From Nymphaea colorata (lineage: Eukaryota > Streptophyta > Magnoliopsida > Nymphaeales > Nymphaeaceae): a stretch of 64,000 bases of DNA. A model generated the notes under the pieces. It had not been told where the DNA came from. It saw only the letters and a program-made list of their open reading frames with translations, and made no database searches. Where the stretch lies: the NCBI RefSeq assembly GCF_008831285.2, contig NC_045142.1:1369001-1433000 (forward strand), written 5' to 3'. This document shows positions 12,240 through 23,061 of the stretch, piece by piece; positions within the stretch are counted from its first letter, which is position 1; the number at the start of each line of letters is the position of its first letter. The translations under genes and the position numbers were made by a program.

Positions 12240-12560
12240 GATTTCGGCTTGAGTACTTTGCCCACTGTGGTTTCTTCTTCATTAGGCAATACTCCATCTA
12301 GGTTCAACAAGTCATTGTCCTTCTTTTCGGTCTCCAAGCTTGCAGTAGCATGTTCACCATGGTCTGTGATGGCCTTCTCATTGGATGTGTTATTTTCTGT
12401 TTCAGCTTGAGTATTGCCAGTGTGATTTCTTCGTCATTGGGCGACACTACTGATCTCAGCTAAGTTCAACAAATGAATGCCTTTCTTTTATTTTTCCAAG
12501 CTTGCAGTAGTTTGTTTATCATATTCAGCAACGGCCTTTTCACCTGTTTTTTCATGTTCT
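12240..12560 (-). pseudogene. Decayed coding relic made of a repeated segment
   Basis: One minus-strand frame reads long and protein-like: NTQAETENNTSNEKAITDHG, then ATASLETEKKDNDLLNLDG, then LPNEEETTVGKVLKPKSN. Immediately before it (higher coordinates), a related segment reads GEKAVAEYDKQTTASLEK, is interrupted by stops, and continues KKGIHLLNLAEIS. The two share EKA-, TASLE- and LLNL- in the same order, so the relic is a tandem repeat of about 55-60 residues. Composition is acidic and hydrophilic. I do not recognise the parent gene. Stops in the upstream copy argue for a pseudogene fragment. Confidence 0.45.
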
Positions 12561-14334
12561 TGCAGCCGTACGTCTTTTTATATTTGTATCTATTAGATTA
12601 GTTTCATTTTCCTTGACCTGTCAAACAAAAACGTGGCTGCTGCTGTATACTAAAACCAGGTCCTTTTGTGTTAGTGTTTAACTGTTTTTGAATACGGGTA
12701 GCATTCTTCATTTAGAAGGTAAACTGTTTGTTTATGTCAATGTTGTAAAAAGCGTATTGTAAGAAGTATCAGTCTGGCTTTAAGATACGCCGTATCATAA
12801 AATATCGTAACCGTATCATTTTTTTTAATAAATCAGAAAAAATAGGGAAAAATTTAAAAAAAAATCATAAAAAATCAGTAAAAATCAAGAATAATATGTT
12901 CTTCATAAAAACACATAGATTCATAAGTCATAAGGTCTATAAGTTTATGAGATATATAGTCCTTGGAAACTATCGTCCAATACAAAGTAACAAATAGAAA
13001 AAGAAGAAGAAGACGAACAGTTAAATGATAAGTGACCCAATCAAAAGAATTAGCAACAAACATCCGAACTCCCATCGACTGAGAAATCTAAAAATTTAAA
13101 GCATTTCCATAAAAGATATTATAAACTTTGACCGTTCCATTCGTATTCGTTTATTGCCACCATATAGCCTCCTAAACGCCCAACAAGTTGACATACACGA
13201 TGAACATGTTTTCCTTTACGTACCAAAGTTACGTAAAGACTCTTAACACAAACCAAAAAATTTAATAATAATAATCTTGATCTTTCAGAAAACTAAAAAA
13301 AAAAAGTCAATGAAAACTATTTCGTAATTGAGCATGCAAAGCCATGAAACGCTATTCAAAGAAAGAAGTAACGATAATTTAACAACACAATAATAAATAG
13401 ACCTTCAGAAAGGGAAAAGGATAATCACAGAACTAACAAAAAAATAATAACCACAAGAATAATCACAACAACAATAAGGATAACAGCAACGACAGAAGGA
13501 ATAACAACAGCAACAACAATAACGATAATAACAACAACCTAAACATCGCTCCATCAGACAAAGAGAAAAATAACAGCAAGTTCACCAACACGCCAAGCAA
13601 AAGACAGTGAAACCAGGAAAACACGATCGTCCACTTCCGAACCCAAAAAAGCAGAAAAACAAATTCATATCATAACATATCAAAACATATTATGAAATTA
13701 CGAAATTTTGGACGTATAAAAAAGCCCCTTCCAAAGAATTCGCACAGACAAAAAGCAAAAATCAAAGAGAAACACAAGAAAACCTATTTCTCTGTGAGAA
13801 CCATCAAACCAAAACATTCAGAAGAAGCGAGAATCTAATCAATAAGCTAGAAGATCTCTCTGATTAGAAAAAAAGTTACCCAAATTACCGTATCAGCCTC
13901 TGGTGAAGGTCCTCTACTCAGAACAACACTCTGAATCGCGAACCAGAACGAAATCAGAACAACACACAGAATCGCGAAACAGGACGAACAAAAAGCCCGG
14001 GAGAGGGCAGAGAGAACCAGAAGGCAAATGGAGAGCGAAAAAAAGGTTCTGGAGAGGCGGACGCGAAAGTTTCATCAATTACCGTTCATTGCGGACTCGG
14101 CGCCGGAACAACCGGATCCTTTTAATCAAATCGCATGAATCGCCAATACTTCGCGTCCCGGGTCCTGGCTGGGCCCCACTCGCCAAACTGAACCGCCTCT
14201 GGGCGCCGTAGGTCAGCTTAATGTGCCGAACCTTGGCTCCTTTTTTCAAAACGAGTCTACTTTCGGGCTCATGACGTAGTATTAGAGACATTATTTCAAG
14301 TCGGAAAAATGAAACATGTGCTTGTCCTCTATGT
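12561..14334. other. Gene-poor AT-rich stretch
   Basis: Nothing is recognised apart from A-rich simple sequence (12,800-13,560, with AAC and AAT triplet tracts). At 13,903-13,990 a roughly 35 bp segment around 'CAGAACAACAC-CAGAATCGCGAA' occurs twice in tandem. Confidence 0.45.
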
Positions 14335-14898
14335 CACCTGAATGCGGGGTATCGGTGCAGGTGCTGGTGCGGGTGCCGGTGCGGCACATCTCAAAAAAAA
14401 TTAGGTGCGGCGGTACGGTGAAGATATTTTATTAATATTAATATTAATATTATTATTATTATTAATTTTTCATAGAAATTGAATAACACAATTAAAATTA
14501 TATATTTTTATGATAGTGGAAAAAAATCAAAAAAGAAATAGTTGAAAAAAAAGCAAACAGATCGTTTTATGAAAGTCATCATTCTTTAATCATGTATCGT
14601 TTTTTTTGAAAGAGAAAAGAAAACATATAATATATCTATAGATGTATTAAATTAAATGCAACGGTCGACGAAAATTTGATTTTGTGGATTTTTAATTTGG
14701 TTTCATCCCGAAATCAGATCTAGTTCCAAACAATACACCCAGAAACTTTGTTTGAATTTGGTTTCGACTCGAAACTTGATCCAACTCCCCTAGGTGCGGT
14801 TTGGGTGCGCCTCATCATCGGGTGCAGATTGGGTGCGCACCCGAACCCGCACCCGCAACGCTGCGGGTGCGAGCTCCTGGGAAACGCACCCAGGTGAC
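14335..14898. mobile_element. Possible non-autonomous DNA element with GC-rich ends
   Basis: The left end begins TCACCTGAATGCGG and the right end, read in reverse, begins TCACCTGGGTGCGT, matching at 11-12 of 14 positions. Both ends are built from GGTGCG/GGTGCA repeats (14,348-14,418 and 14,792-14,895), while the centre is AT-rich. Length is 564 bp. No clear target-site duplication was seen, so classification is open. Confidence 0.4.
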
Positions 14899-16608
14899 TA
14901 AGCTTGTCGTATAAATTTGTAGTGATATGTTAAGAAAGAAATAAGTTATATTGAGCAACTTAATTTTGGTTCTTCGTGTTACAACACTTGAGATCTCAAA
15001 GAGCATCAAAATAAAAGTTGCACTGTTGTGGTAAGAGAGCGCTTCGCTTGTGAACCGCAGTCTTGGCTTTTGTATCTATTGTGTTCATGAGGATTTATCG
15101 AATTTCTTCGATTGTCTGAACAATCTCATAATCTTTTTTTTCTGCCTGTGAGGATGATCTGGTGGCGCAGGCCAATGGGTTATGACTCGAATCTCATGAA
15201 TCATGATCATCACTCCTTCTATATGTCAAATTAGATGAAAGGTGCAATGCATTTAACCACTGCTTCCATTTGGATCCAATAAGCAATTTCTTCCCCTTCA
15301 ACTTTCAGAGGTAAACAAAACCATATTTCATTATTCTGATTTCAAAATAATTTGACCGGTTTGTGGGTGTTTTTCTAAACTTTTCGGACATCAAGTTTGT
15401 ATACCAGAGAAGATGGTTGAAGAGTTCACAATTGGGCAACGTATGTGGGTCAGAATTCGTTAGGGCTGCTTCATGAGAGTGGAATTGTGAAATTTTATAA
15501 TTGAAATTTTCTTTTTTTTTTTATGAAATAGGAATTGTACTATCAAACAAAAAAAAAAATTGATTCCCAAATTATAGGCTCATTTTATCATAGGGGTAGT
15601 AGAATTATTAGAATTTTTTCATCTTCCTTTAGCGCACATATCATTATGGTTTTACTTCATCAATTCAAATTTTAATTTTTATTCTATCAAACACATCAGT
15701 TTCAAATTGGAAAGCAAAATGCTAGACTATCAAACACAAATGAAAACTAGAGCTCAAAGTTTAATTCCAAGTCCAATTTGATGTGGAATTTTGTTCTGAA
15801 ATTAAAAATTTAAGTTCACAAATTGTCGCAGCAAAACTGAATTTTCAGAAAAAAGAAAACACTTCGAGTTATAATTACAAAAAAAAGCCACTTTTAATAT
15901 GACGATTTTGACCATCTTGAACAAACCGCCCCAGATTTCTTATCAGTTTTGGCTCTTTCTACTTCTCTTATGTTCATGGATGATTCCAAAATGAGTTACT
16001 AGCTTATATATATACACATATATATATATATATATATATATGTATGTGGACGTACCCACATAGGAAGTTACCATATAAATTGCGCTTATTTAAAACAGAC
16101 GTTCCCCGATCAGGCTTAACTGGCACCTATAGCCTTTCATTTTCAGGTAATGAAGAAGCTTCAAGATGGAGAAGCCGCCTCTGTCATACTGTTCCCAACA
16201 TTTAACTTGTAGTTTTGCACCGTCAAGTTGCATAACGAACCAGCTTCTCGTAATGGCACAAACACCTCAAACAATTCAAAACTCACTTAGAGAATCAAAT
16301 TCATTTTTTCTGGTTCCATTGAAAATTCCAACAAAAAAAGCTCACACGAGGGGTATGAGTCCCACTAAAAGAAAAAAAAAAATTGTCATCTTAAATGTGT
16401 TTCACATTGTTGATTAAAATTTCACCTTTTGATGGATGTTTGGTGAGAGGAATATTGTGTTTTTAGAACACATTCTTCAAACATATGATTCAAAAACAAC
16501 ATTTTCTTGTTACAGCAAACAGGATGTGATTATACAAGTTCTTAAATCCAACAGAAGAATCTCGGACATAATCACATCATATCCCCTCTTGTTTTTTTCT
16601 TTTAATAG
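14899..16608. other. Gene-poor stretch with a tRNA-like fragment
   Basis: At 15,157-15,205 the sequence carries a box-A-like TGGTGGCGCAGGCCAATGGG and a box-B-like GACTCGAATCTC about the right distance apart, suggesting a tRNA-derived SINE relic. A (TA)n tract lies at 16,003-16,040. No upstream exons of the oxidase pseudogene were found. Confidence 0.35.
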
Positions 16609-17705
16609 TACATTTCGCATCACTCAAATCATGGTGGTCGCCAACTTGACTGTTCACCGGCTGCAATTTCTGCCCTTGAGGAGGTAACGTCGATTCACCT
16701 CAAATGATTCTGAAATTGTTATTTCTTAACAAAATAAGTTTTTCTTCTTTTTTTTTTCCCTCAAAACGAAGTGCAAGAAAACTTCTTTTCTTTTTGTCCT
16801 GCCCCTGACAAGCTGTTGACACATTTGAGAGATGCCTGATTCCCATCCACCTTTGTTGTTTCTGTTTGAAGCATAGGTTGTCAAAACAGCCGCGGGTAAG
16901 GTTCCTGTTCTGCTTCATGGAGGAATTAGGCGTGGGACAGACGTATTCAAAGCCTTAGCTCTTGGTGTCCAAGCTATTCTGGTCATCTCTCTGTTTCTCT
17001 CTGTATACACATGCTCAACGAGGTTGCCTGTTTCCAAATACCAATTTTATTTGCTTTCATATTTTCAAAAAACATACCAGGAACATGGAGTAATATTTTT
17101 AAATTTTCATTCCCGAAATAGAATCATAAAGGGTGGCACAGCCTTGGTCATAACCTGGTTTTCTAAGATGTGCTTGTGTATGGTTTCATTTTTACTGCTA
17201 ATCTTGCCAAAGAATTTACCACCAAGGGGAAACCTCTACGCTTTGCAGTTGAAGGGATTCTGCAATTCATTTTTGGCACAGGTGGAAATCTAACAGCAGA
17301 TGCATCACAAGGATGCTGATACGGTTTCCAATGTCTTGGCTTATAATCCATTTTATAGGCACTCATCCTCGCTGTGAAGTTTGAAAATTTCCCCAGTGAA
17401 TTGTTCATTCACGTCGTTATGGTGCTTGTTCTGTATGATGACGTATATAGGCGTAAGAATCATCTCAGAAAATAAACTTTTATCTCCATTCTGGACAGAT
17501 AGGAAGGCCGGTTGTGTTTGGCTTGGCAGCAAAAGGAGAAGAGGGATTAAGAAAAGTGATTGAAATTTTGAAGTCGGAACTTGAGCTCTCCATGGCCCTC
17601 AATGGTTGCTGATCTACGGAGGGCATAACTCGGGCTCATGTCCAAACACTTCGTGACAGGTTAAGATCCATGCTGCAGCACTCGAAAACGTTCAACATTG
17701 TCTGA
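16609..17705 (+). pseudogene. (S)-2-hydroxy-acid oxidase (GLO/HAOX-like), 3' exons only
   Basis: Three exons match the C-terminal third of FMN-dependent peroxisomal glycolate / 2-hydroxy-acid oxidases. Exon a (16,609-16,683) has SNHGGRQLDCSPAAISALEE, including the catalytic His and the Arg of SNHG-RQLD. Exon b (16,877-16,981) has [20 protein letters not shown], the phosphate-binding region. Exon c (17,499-17,705) starts [16 protein letters not shown] and runs on through [15 protein letters not shown] at 17,610-17,612 interrupts exon c; the frame then continues STEGITRAHVQTLRDRLRSML. Where relatives end with a peroxisomal S-[RM]-L signal, this copy reads CAG instead of a stop and runs 9 more codons to TGA at 17,703-17,705. 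The exon b donor is GTCATC, also poor. The N-terminal two thirds is absent from the preceding 1.7 kb. Family call is strong; non-functionality is inferred from the stop and missing exons. Confidence 0.88.
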
Positions 17706-17951
17706 TGACTGATCATGTCTGGTTCGTGTTACTAAATAATTTTTGTATGTTGTACAACTCTTCTTAACTTGTTTATGTTCTTTTCTAGATTGGTTTTTCA
17801 GAAATGTTAGAAAACTTAAATCTTCACAATGTTGAAGATCCCAATCAAAACAGCAAAATCAATATTTCCGATCGCCGACTAAGAAATAACCCACCTCACC
17901 GTCAATGTTCTCAGGAACATTGATGTTTTGAATTGTTCTAATTCAGATCGC
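17706..17951. other. Spacer between oxidase pseudogene and block D2
   Basis: Short AT-rich spacer with no recognised features. Confidence 0.5.
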
Positions 17952-19312
17952 AACAACAAGATGTGACTTTCACAAGTCTTTGTGAGTAGCAACTTTCTAC
18001 CGGGAGATACAACAGAAAGTTAAGGATTTGTGTCTCGACAAACATAGAATTTCTTTGCAAATGTTAATTAGATTTAAATCACAGTGTTCATGTTATGGAT
18101 GTGTCAAGCGTCTGTCATAGCGCCATTGCTTACCCCTTAGATCATGTGTCACACATGTATGACATATAAGCCTCCACGATGGGCTGCTGTGGGAAATGTT
18201 TTTGTGTGTGTGTGTGTGCATATGTGCATGTGTTTGTGTGGATTAACAAGTAAATGAATAGCTAATGTGGTGTTTCACATTGCTATGTTAAACTTCAGGA
18301 ATTTGATCTGCAGTTCCCACAGTTCATTGTTCACTATCTTTGAGTTTAATGAAAGGAATCACAGCTGAATCTTGTTGAAAGCAGTTGTGCACTTGTAGCT
18401 TCCGCTTACAGAAGGACCATGCCCATGAGAATTAAACTGTGACTGGCCACATGGAACTGACAACCAGCTTCACCGTGCCAATGGCTTTGAGTCCTCTGCA
18501 CCACCTTACTGAAAAACTGAATACAAGTCTAAAATAGACTAAAATCTGATCAGATTGGACTGGAGCAGCTTAAGGTCACTCCACTTGCAGTTGAAGATTG
18601 GCGACACCATTGACCTCACTTTGCCTTAATGCCTGCTTCACTTAAAATCGAGGCCTTGTGATTCTTGTATGATATTTCTCAAAGCTGGATTTGTCATTAA
18701 CCGCGAGTAGATGCCTACCATGTATTCGTAAGGCCAGTTTTGTCACCTTTCACTTGAATCGTCCATTTCGCTTCATATCAGTAGCTACCCCATCCATTAC
18801 AGACAGATGAAGTCAACCTCCCTGTTTGCTTTCAGTTATAATATTTATTGACCGTCCTGTGTTTGGGCCCAAAGATTATTTTACAACCGATTGGTCCCAT
18901 GTTATCATTTATAGAAGTTATATCTTCTTTCAATAATTTTTTTGTAAATTTCTTAACGGCTTCTAGTTCATCGAAACCAATCTGAAAATACCGAATTGCA
19001 GCTAATTATGTGAAATTTTTCAAGAAAATTTTGATTCAGAAATCAGTTGTGACAATATCACTTACGTATTACCACCATTAAGATATCTAACGCACCATGT
19101 GGATTCCAGGTTTTAAGCAAAAAAAAGGCAGCTGATATTCCGTTGTCAAGAACAAGGGTGCATACAATGAGCAAAGCATTGAACTCTTACGAGCTTTTAT
19201 CAAGATAGTGAAACTGCAAGATCCAGATTATGGACTTATGACTTGGGGCTGGCAAATTATCCGAAAAAAATGATGAAAATTCTCTGCAAAGAAAGAATAC
19301 TGAAAATACAGC
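17952..19312. repeat. Segmental duplication D2 (native laccase 3' flank)
   Basis: Matches 686-2028 in the same orientation over about 1.35 kb. It ends 89 bp downstream of the minus-strand laccase stop codon. Its laccase-proximal part also resembles the sequence after the second laccase ('TTTCACTA-CTTGAT-AAAAGCTC'), so it probably contains the laccase 3' UTR and is the source copy. Confidence 0.9.
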
Positions 19313-19400
19313 AACAAACAAGACTGAAAATACAACAACAACCAAGATGGAATGGCAGGAAAGACCACACGAAAATGAAGGGACAGAATGGGCAGGCAGA

Positions 19401-22400
19401 TCAACACTTGGGCAGATCCAACGGTGGAGGAAGGAGCTTTTGGTTGGGTAGAGGCCCATCTAACACCACCCAGGCCATCTCCAAGCCCCAGCTCAGATGT
19501 ACCTCAATGTGACAATGCATGAACCATACTCCTGCTCCAGCATAATCAGTTCACAGTCAGCAAAATTCAAAATCAAGTTCTATATTTCTCGGCGGAAAGC
19601 CCAGTAGTCCTATAACTAAAAGGAAGTCACTGCATGGTGAAGATGATAATCTCTTAATTATTAGAGAAGGACAGGTGTCTTGATTATCATCTGATCTGGA
19701 TGTTCTACCTTCTTTCAGTTGCATGTTTTTTCTTTTCTCTGCGTATGTGTGTGCACGCGTGTGTGTGAGAGAGAGAGAATCTGTAAACAATATTACAATA
19801 ATTTATACAATTTTTAACTGATCGGAACAACCAAAATACCCTAATTAATTGTAACTTTTTCCTGAAAATAGAAGAAATTAAACGAAAAAGAGGAAGCTTT
19901 GGCAAATTTAGCTTGAAAAGTGAAAGAGGTTTGACAAAGTTTCAGACCTCAGTTTTTCAGTTGAAGGTCAGTCATAACAATTAATTGGATAGCTGTAAAA
20001 TTTAGTTCAATGTTTCAAAAGAAATAAAATTAGACTTCTTATTTTAAAGTGTGGACTTTTGAAGCAACTGACCTGCTGGAATTTTCAATTTTAATTTCCT
20101 TAAATAAAAGCAAAATGACGTCCACTAACCTGGATTATCTGCAAGAAACCTGATTGCAACCCAACCGCCACTTGGAACAGAGACTGTGTTCCTCTCCACA
20201 GGATCAACCAAATTGAAATTTGCCGGATCTTTGATCGGATCATAGTTGCCAAAGCCTTGTCCCACCACAAAGAAATTGAAGCCATGGAGATGAAGGGGAT
20301 GAGCCTCTGCGCCGAGAATGCTGGTGTCTTGCATCACCAACTCAACACTGGTGTTGAATCTCAGTACCGCCACCTTGGTGCCATTGATGACCTTGGTATT
20401 GTTAGGCGGAGTCCCGGTATAATTGAAAGGAATGAGAGGCATGCTAGGAAAATCATATGTATAGATTCCGGCAGACTGGCTGGAGAAGTGGGCTTGGAGC
20501 AGTGCAGTTGCAGGAAGAGCAAACGAGATATTATTCACACTAGCTGAAAACTTAGTCCCATTTGGTCCTTGACATGTCTGGTTTTTCGGACAAGGTGAGC
20601 TACCAAGGCCCACAGTGAAGAAGAAGCGTCTGTCGACACTGCGGGGAACGTTCGCGGGGAACCGAGAATTTGCTAAGCTTCGGAACTTACTGCTGAAATT
20701 TGCAGCAAAAGTGGTGTCATTAAGAGCAGGAAGAGTAGGCATTGTGATTGGGAGGTTGTTGAAGAGGGCACTGTTGGATTGGCCTTGCTTAGTCTTGTAT
20801 TGAAGGATGCCGACTGTGGTGGAATTGTCAAAGGTTCCCAGGCCTGTCACGTAGGGTCTAGCTGCCATGAGGAATGTGGTGCAGGGGCCGTATGGCTTGG
20901 CTTGGAGGAGGACGTTGGTGGTTTGACCAGGAGTTATGAGCAGCACATCTGTTTGGAAAGGCTTCACATACACAGCATCAGCTTCTACCACGGTGAGAGT
21001 GTGGTTTGCTATGCTGAAGAAGAGATCATCATTGAGAGCAGCGTTGATTATGCGAAGGAGATATGTTTTTCCCGGGCTCACTCTCAGCTTGAAGGTGTCT
21101 GCAGCAAGCTGACATCATTAGCCATTGAACTCATGTACTCTTACTGCCTTGGCTACTGATAAGTGAACTTAATTCGTTAGCCCATCGAAAGTATGCATCT
21201 GATTTAATGGCAATAGATTGGTTTACTTCAAACTTATAGGTGGTCCCTTTTGAAACAGCAGTCAAAGATTTGTCATCAATTTTGTCTCAATTTAAACGAA
21301 TTTCCTATTGGTAAATAAAAAGGAAACAGAGCTTTGAGTTTCATTTTACCTTTAGAAGAGCAATTGTAGAGGAATCCTGGCAAACCATTGATGGTGTATG
21401 AATCGGAAACATTGGGACCCCCACCTGTCTGCAGAGCTTGGCGAATAACGGCCTCAGTGTCGTTGTTCCACCATTCTCCTACATTTTGCAATTTTATACA
21501 ACTCATGGCTTGTCAATGAAACATTTCAGAAGCTTCATTCGAAGCAAAGAACCAAAACGAGAGGTGAAGATAAAAAGGAACTTGGATGACAAAACCAGGG
21601 CACAGTAAATCTGCATCTTTTTGGATGAAGCTATGATCAGTTGATCATTCTCGGAACATAAGAGAGAGAGGGAGAGAGGGATGCTGTACCAAACAGAACG
21701 GGGACTTCCTTGTGGGGTTTGGGGAAGGGGTAAGGGACGCCACGCTTGGGGAGGATGATGATGGGGCCATGGACGGTGGCCCTGATCCAGGAGATGTGGG
21801 CGTGGTAGAAGAGGGTTCCCCTCTGCCCTGTGACGGTGAAGTTGTAGGTGTAGCTCTGCCCGCTTTGAATTGGGCACTGCGTTATGTAGGCAGGTCCATC
21901 TGCCCACCCGCTCCGCAGCTGCCGGATCCCATGCCTGCATTCCCAATCAATTCATTTCGGACCTTTTCTTCCAAAATAGAACTACATAAACATTAACTAT
22001 GTTGCTTCCTTTTAAAATGAATCATCAACGAAATGTGATTAGCACAAAAAACCAGTCACTTGGCTAGAAAAAATTTCATTCTTCATTAATCAAAACTTCA
22101 TTCTTTCATTAATCAAAACTTCATGCTTTCATTAATCAAATGTACATATACACAGATACATGTAGTATACATGTATGTATGTAGTGTACATTTATATGTA
22201 TGTATGCATGTATGTCTTGACATATATATAAATATTTATTTGTTCAATTAAGATCACAAAAGTGTTGGGCGGAAATTTTGGTAGTTTAACTGTCAATGGT
22301 CCTCCAATTTACGTGGCACATTACCCTTTCCATACAAGGCGCTTCATTTTACATGCTTCATATATGCACAGCTTTCTATTATGGTATGACATATATATAC

Positions 22401-22929
22401 TTACCAATGAATGGTTATATTGTTGGTGACATGGTTCACCACCTTCACAATGACCCTGTCCCCTTCCCTTGCCACGATCCTGGGGCCTGGGTATTGCCCA
22501 TTCACCGTGATTATTGGCTTTGTCACGCACAGTCTCGTCACATTCTTCATCCTTATCTGAATTATTGAAAGGGAGATGATTAATACGTAGGTGGTAAATG
22601 AAAGCACAGATTAAGACGATTGATTGAATCAAATATTTTATTAGATGCACAATCGATCATGCACTAAAGTGTCATCGTCCATGGAGTTGTGAGTCACCCA
22701 ACATGGGATCAGAAAGACCAGGTAGATCTCCGGTCGCCGGTGCAGTTTCTCCGTTTAGTGAAAGAAAATTGTGCCAAGGTGCAGCACAAATGAGATCAAA
22801 GTTGGGACAGAGTTGGCTTACATTGAATTTGTAGTGCCTTGTTATGGGAGCGTCTTGTGCATGGGCAAGCTCAAGCCCCGTGAACGAGCACAAGGCACTG
22901 AGAACCACGAGGAAGACGACGGCAGCCAT
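19401..22929 (-). CDS. Laccase, LAC2/LAC17-like (copy 1)
   Basis: Six exons on the minus strand join in phase to 577 codons plus stop: 22929-22822, 22556-22405, 21934-21690, 21478-21350, 21098-20130, 19531-19401. Residues 1-24 or so are a signal peptide ([15 protein letters not shown] to LAHA|QD), so the enzyme is secreted to the cell wall. All copper ligands are present: HWHG (86-89), HAH (131-133), HPLHLHG (about 478-484) and HCHIEVH (540-546), with Leu as the axial residue ten after the Cys. Many NxT/NxS sites fit a glycoprotein. The C-terminus [17 protein letters not shown] and the segment [20 protein letters not shown] are typical of the Arabidopsis LAC17/LAC2 group, which oxidises monolignols for lignification. 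The paralogue 7.4 kb away differs at about 20 of 320 residues in exon 5. A miR397-like site lies in exon 5. Confidence 0.97.
21029..21049 (-). promoter_or_regulatory. miR397-like target site in laccase copy 1
   Basis: The codons for INAALND read ATCAACGCTGCTCTCAATGA, complementary to the conserved plant miR397 except for one internal U-U mismatch opposite miRNA position 9 and the terminal base. LAC2/4/17 transcripts are known miR397 targets at this place. Confidence 0.75.
22079..22215. repeat. Short tandem repeat and ATGT array in laccase 1 intron 2
   Basis: Three copies of a roughly 23 bp unit (CATTAATCAAAACTTCATTCTTT and variants) are followed by an (ATGT)-rich tract. Confidence 0.8.
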
Positions 22930-23008
22930 GACTATGGAGGCAAGCCGATCGATGAAGTACTTGAATTCCTTCGCTGAGTTGGTGAGGTACTTCGTGGACT
23001 GTGTGTGC

Positions 23009-23061
23009 TTTATATAAGGCAGCAGAAGACGGGCAAAAAGATGATTGTTTGGTGAGTTGGT
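23009..23061 (-). promoter_or_regulatory. Laccase 1 core promoter
   Basis: A TATATAAA box (23,009-23,016, minus strand) lies about 80 bp before the ATG. An ACCAACT element (23,055-23,061) just upstream fits the secondary-wall MYB-responsive consensus ACC(A/T)A(A/C)(T/C). Confidence 0.7.

Noticed and set aside
20257-21159. Plus-strand open frames of 60-126 codons across laccase exon 5 (and the same opposite laccase 2)
   Set aside because: Antisense shadows of the conserved laccase exon.
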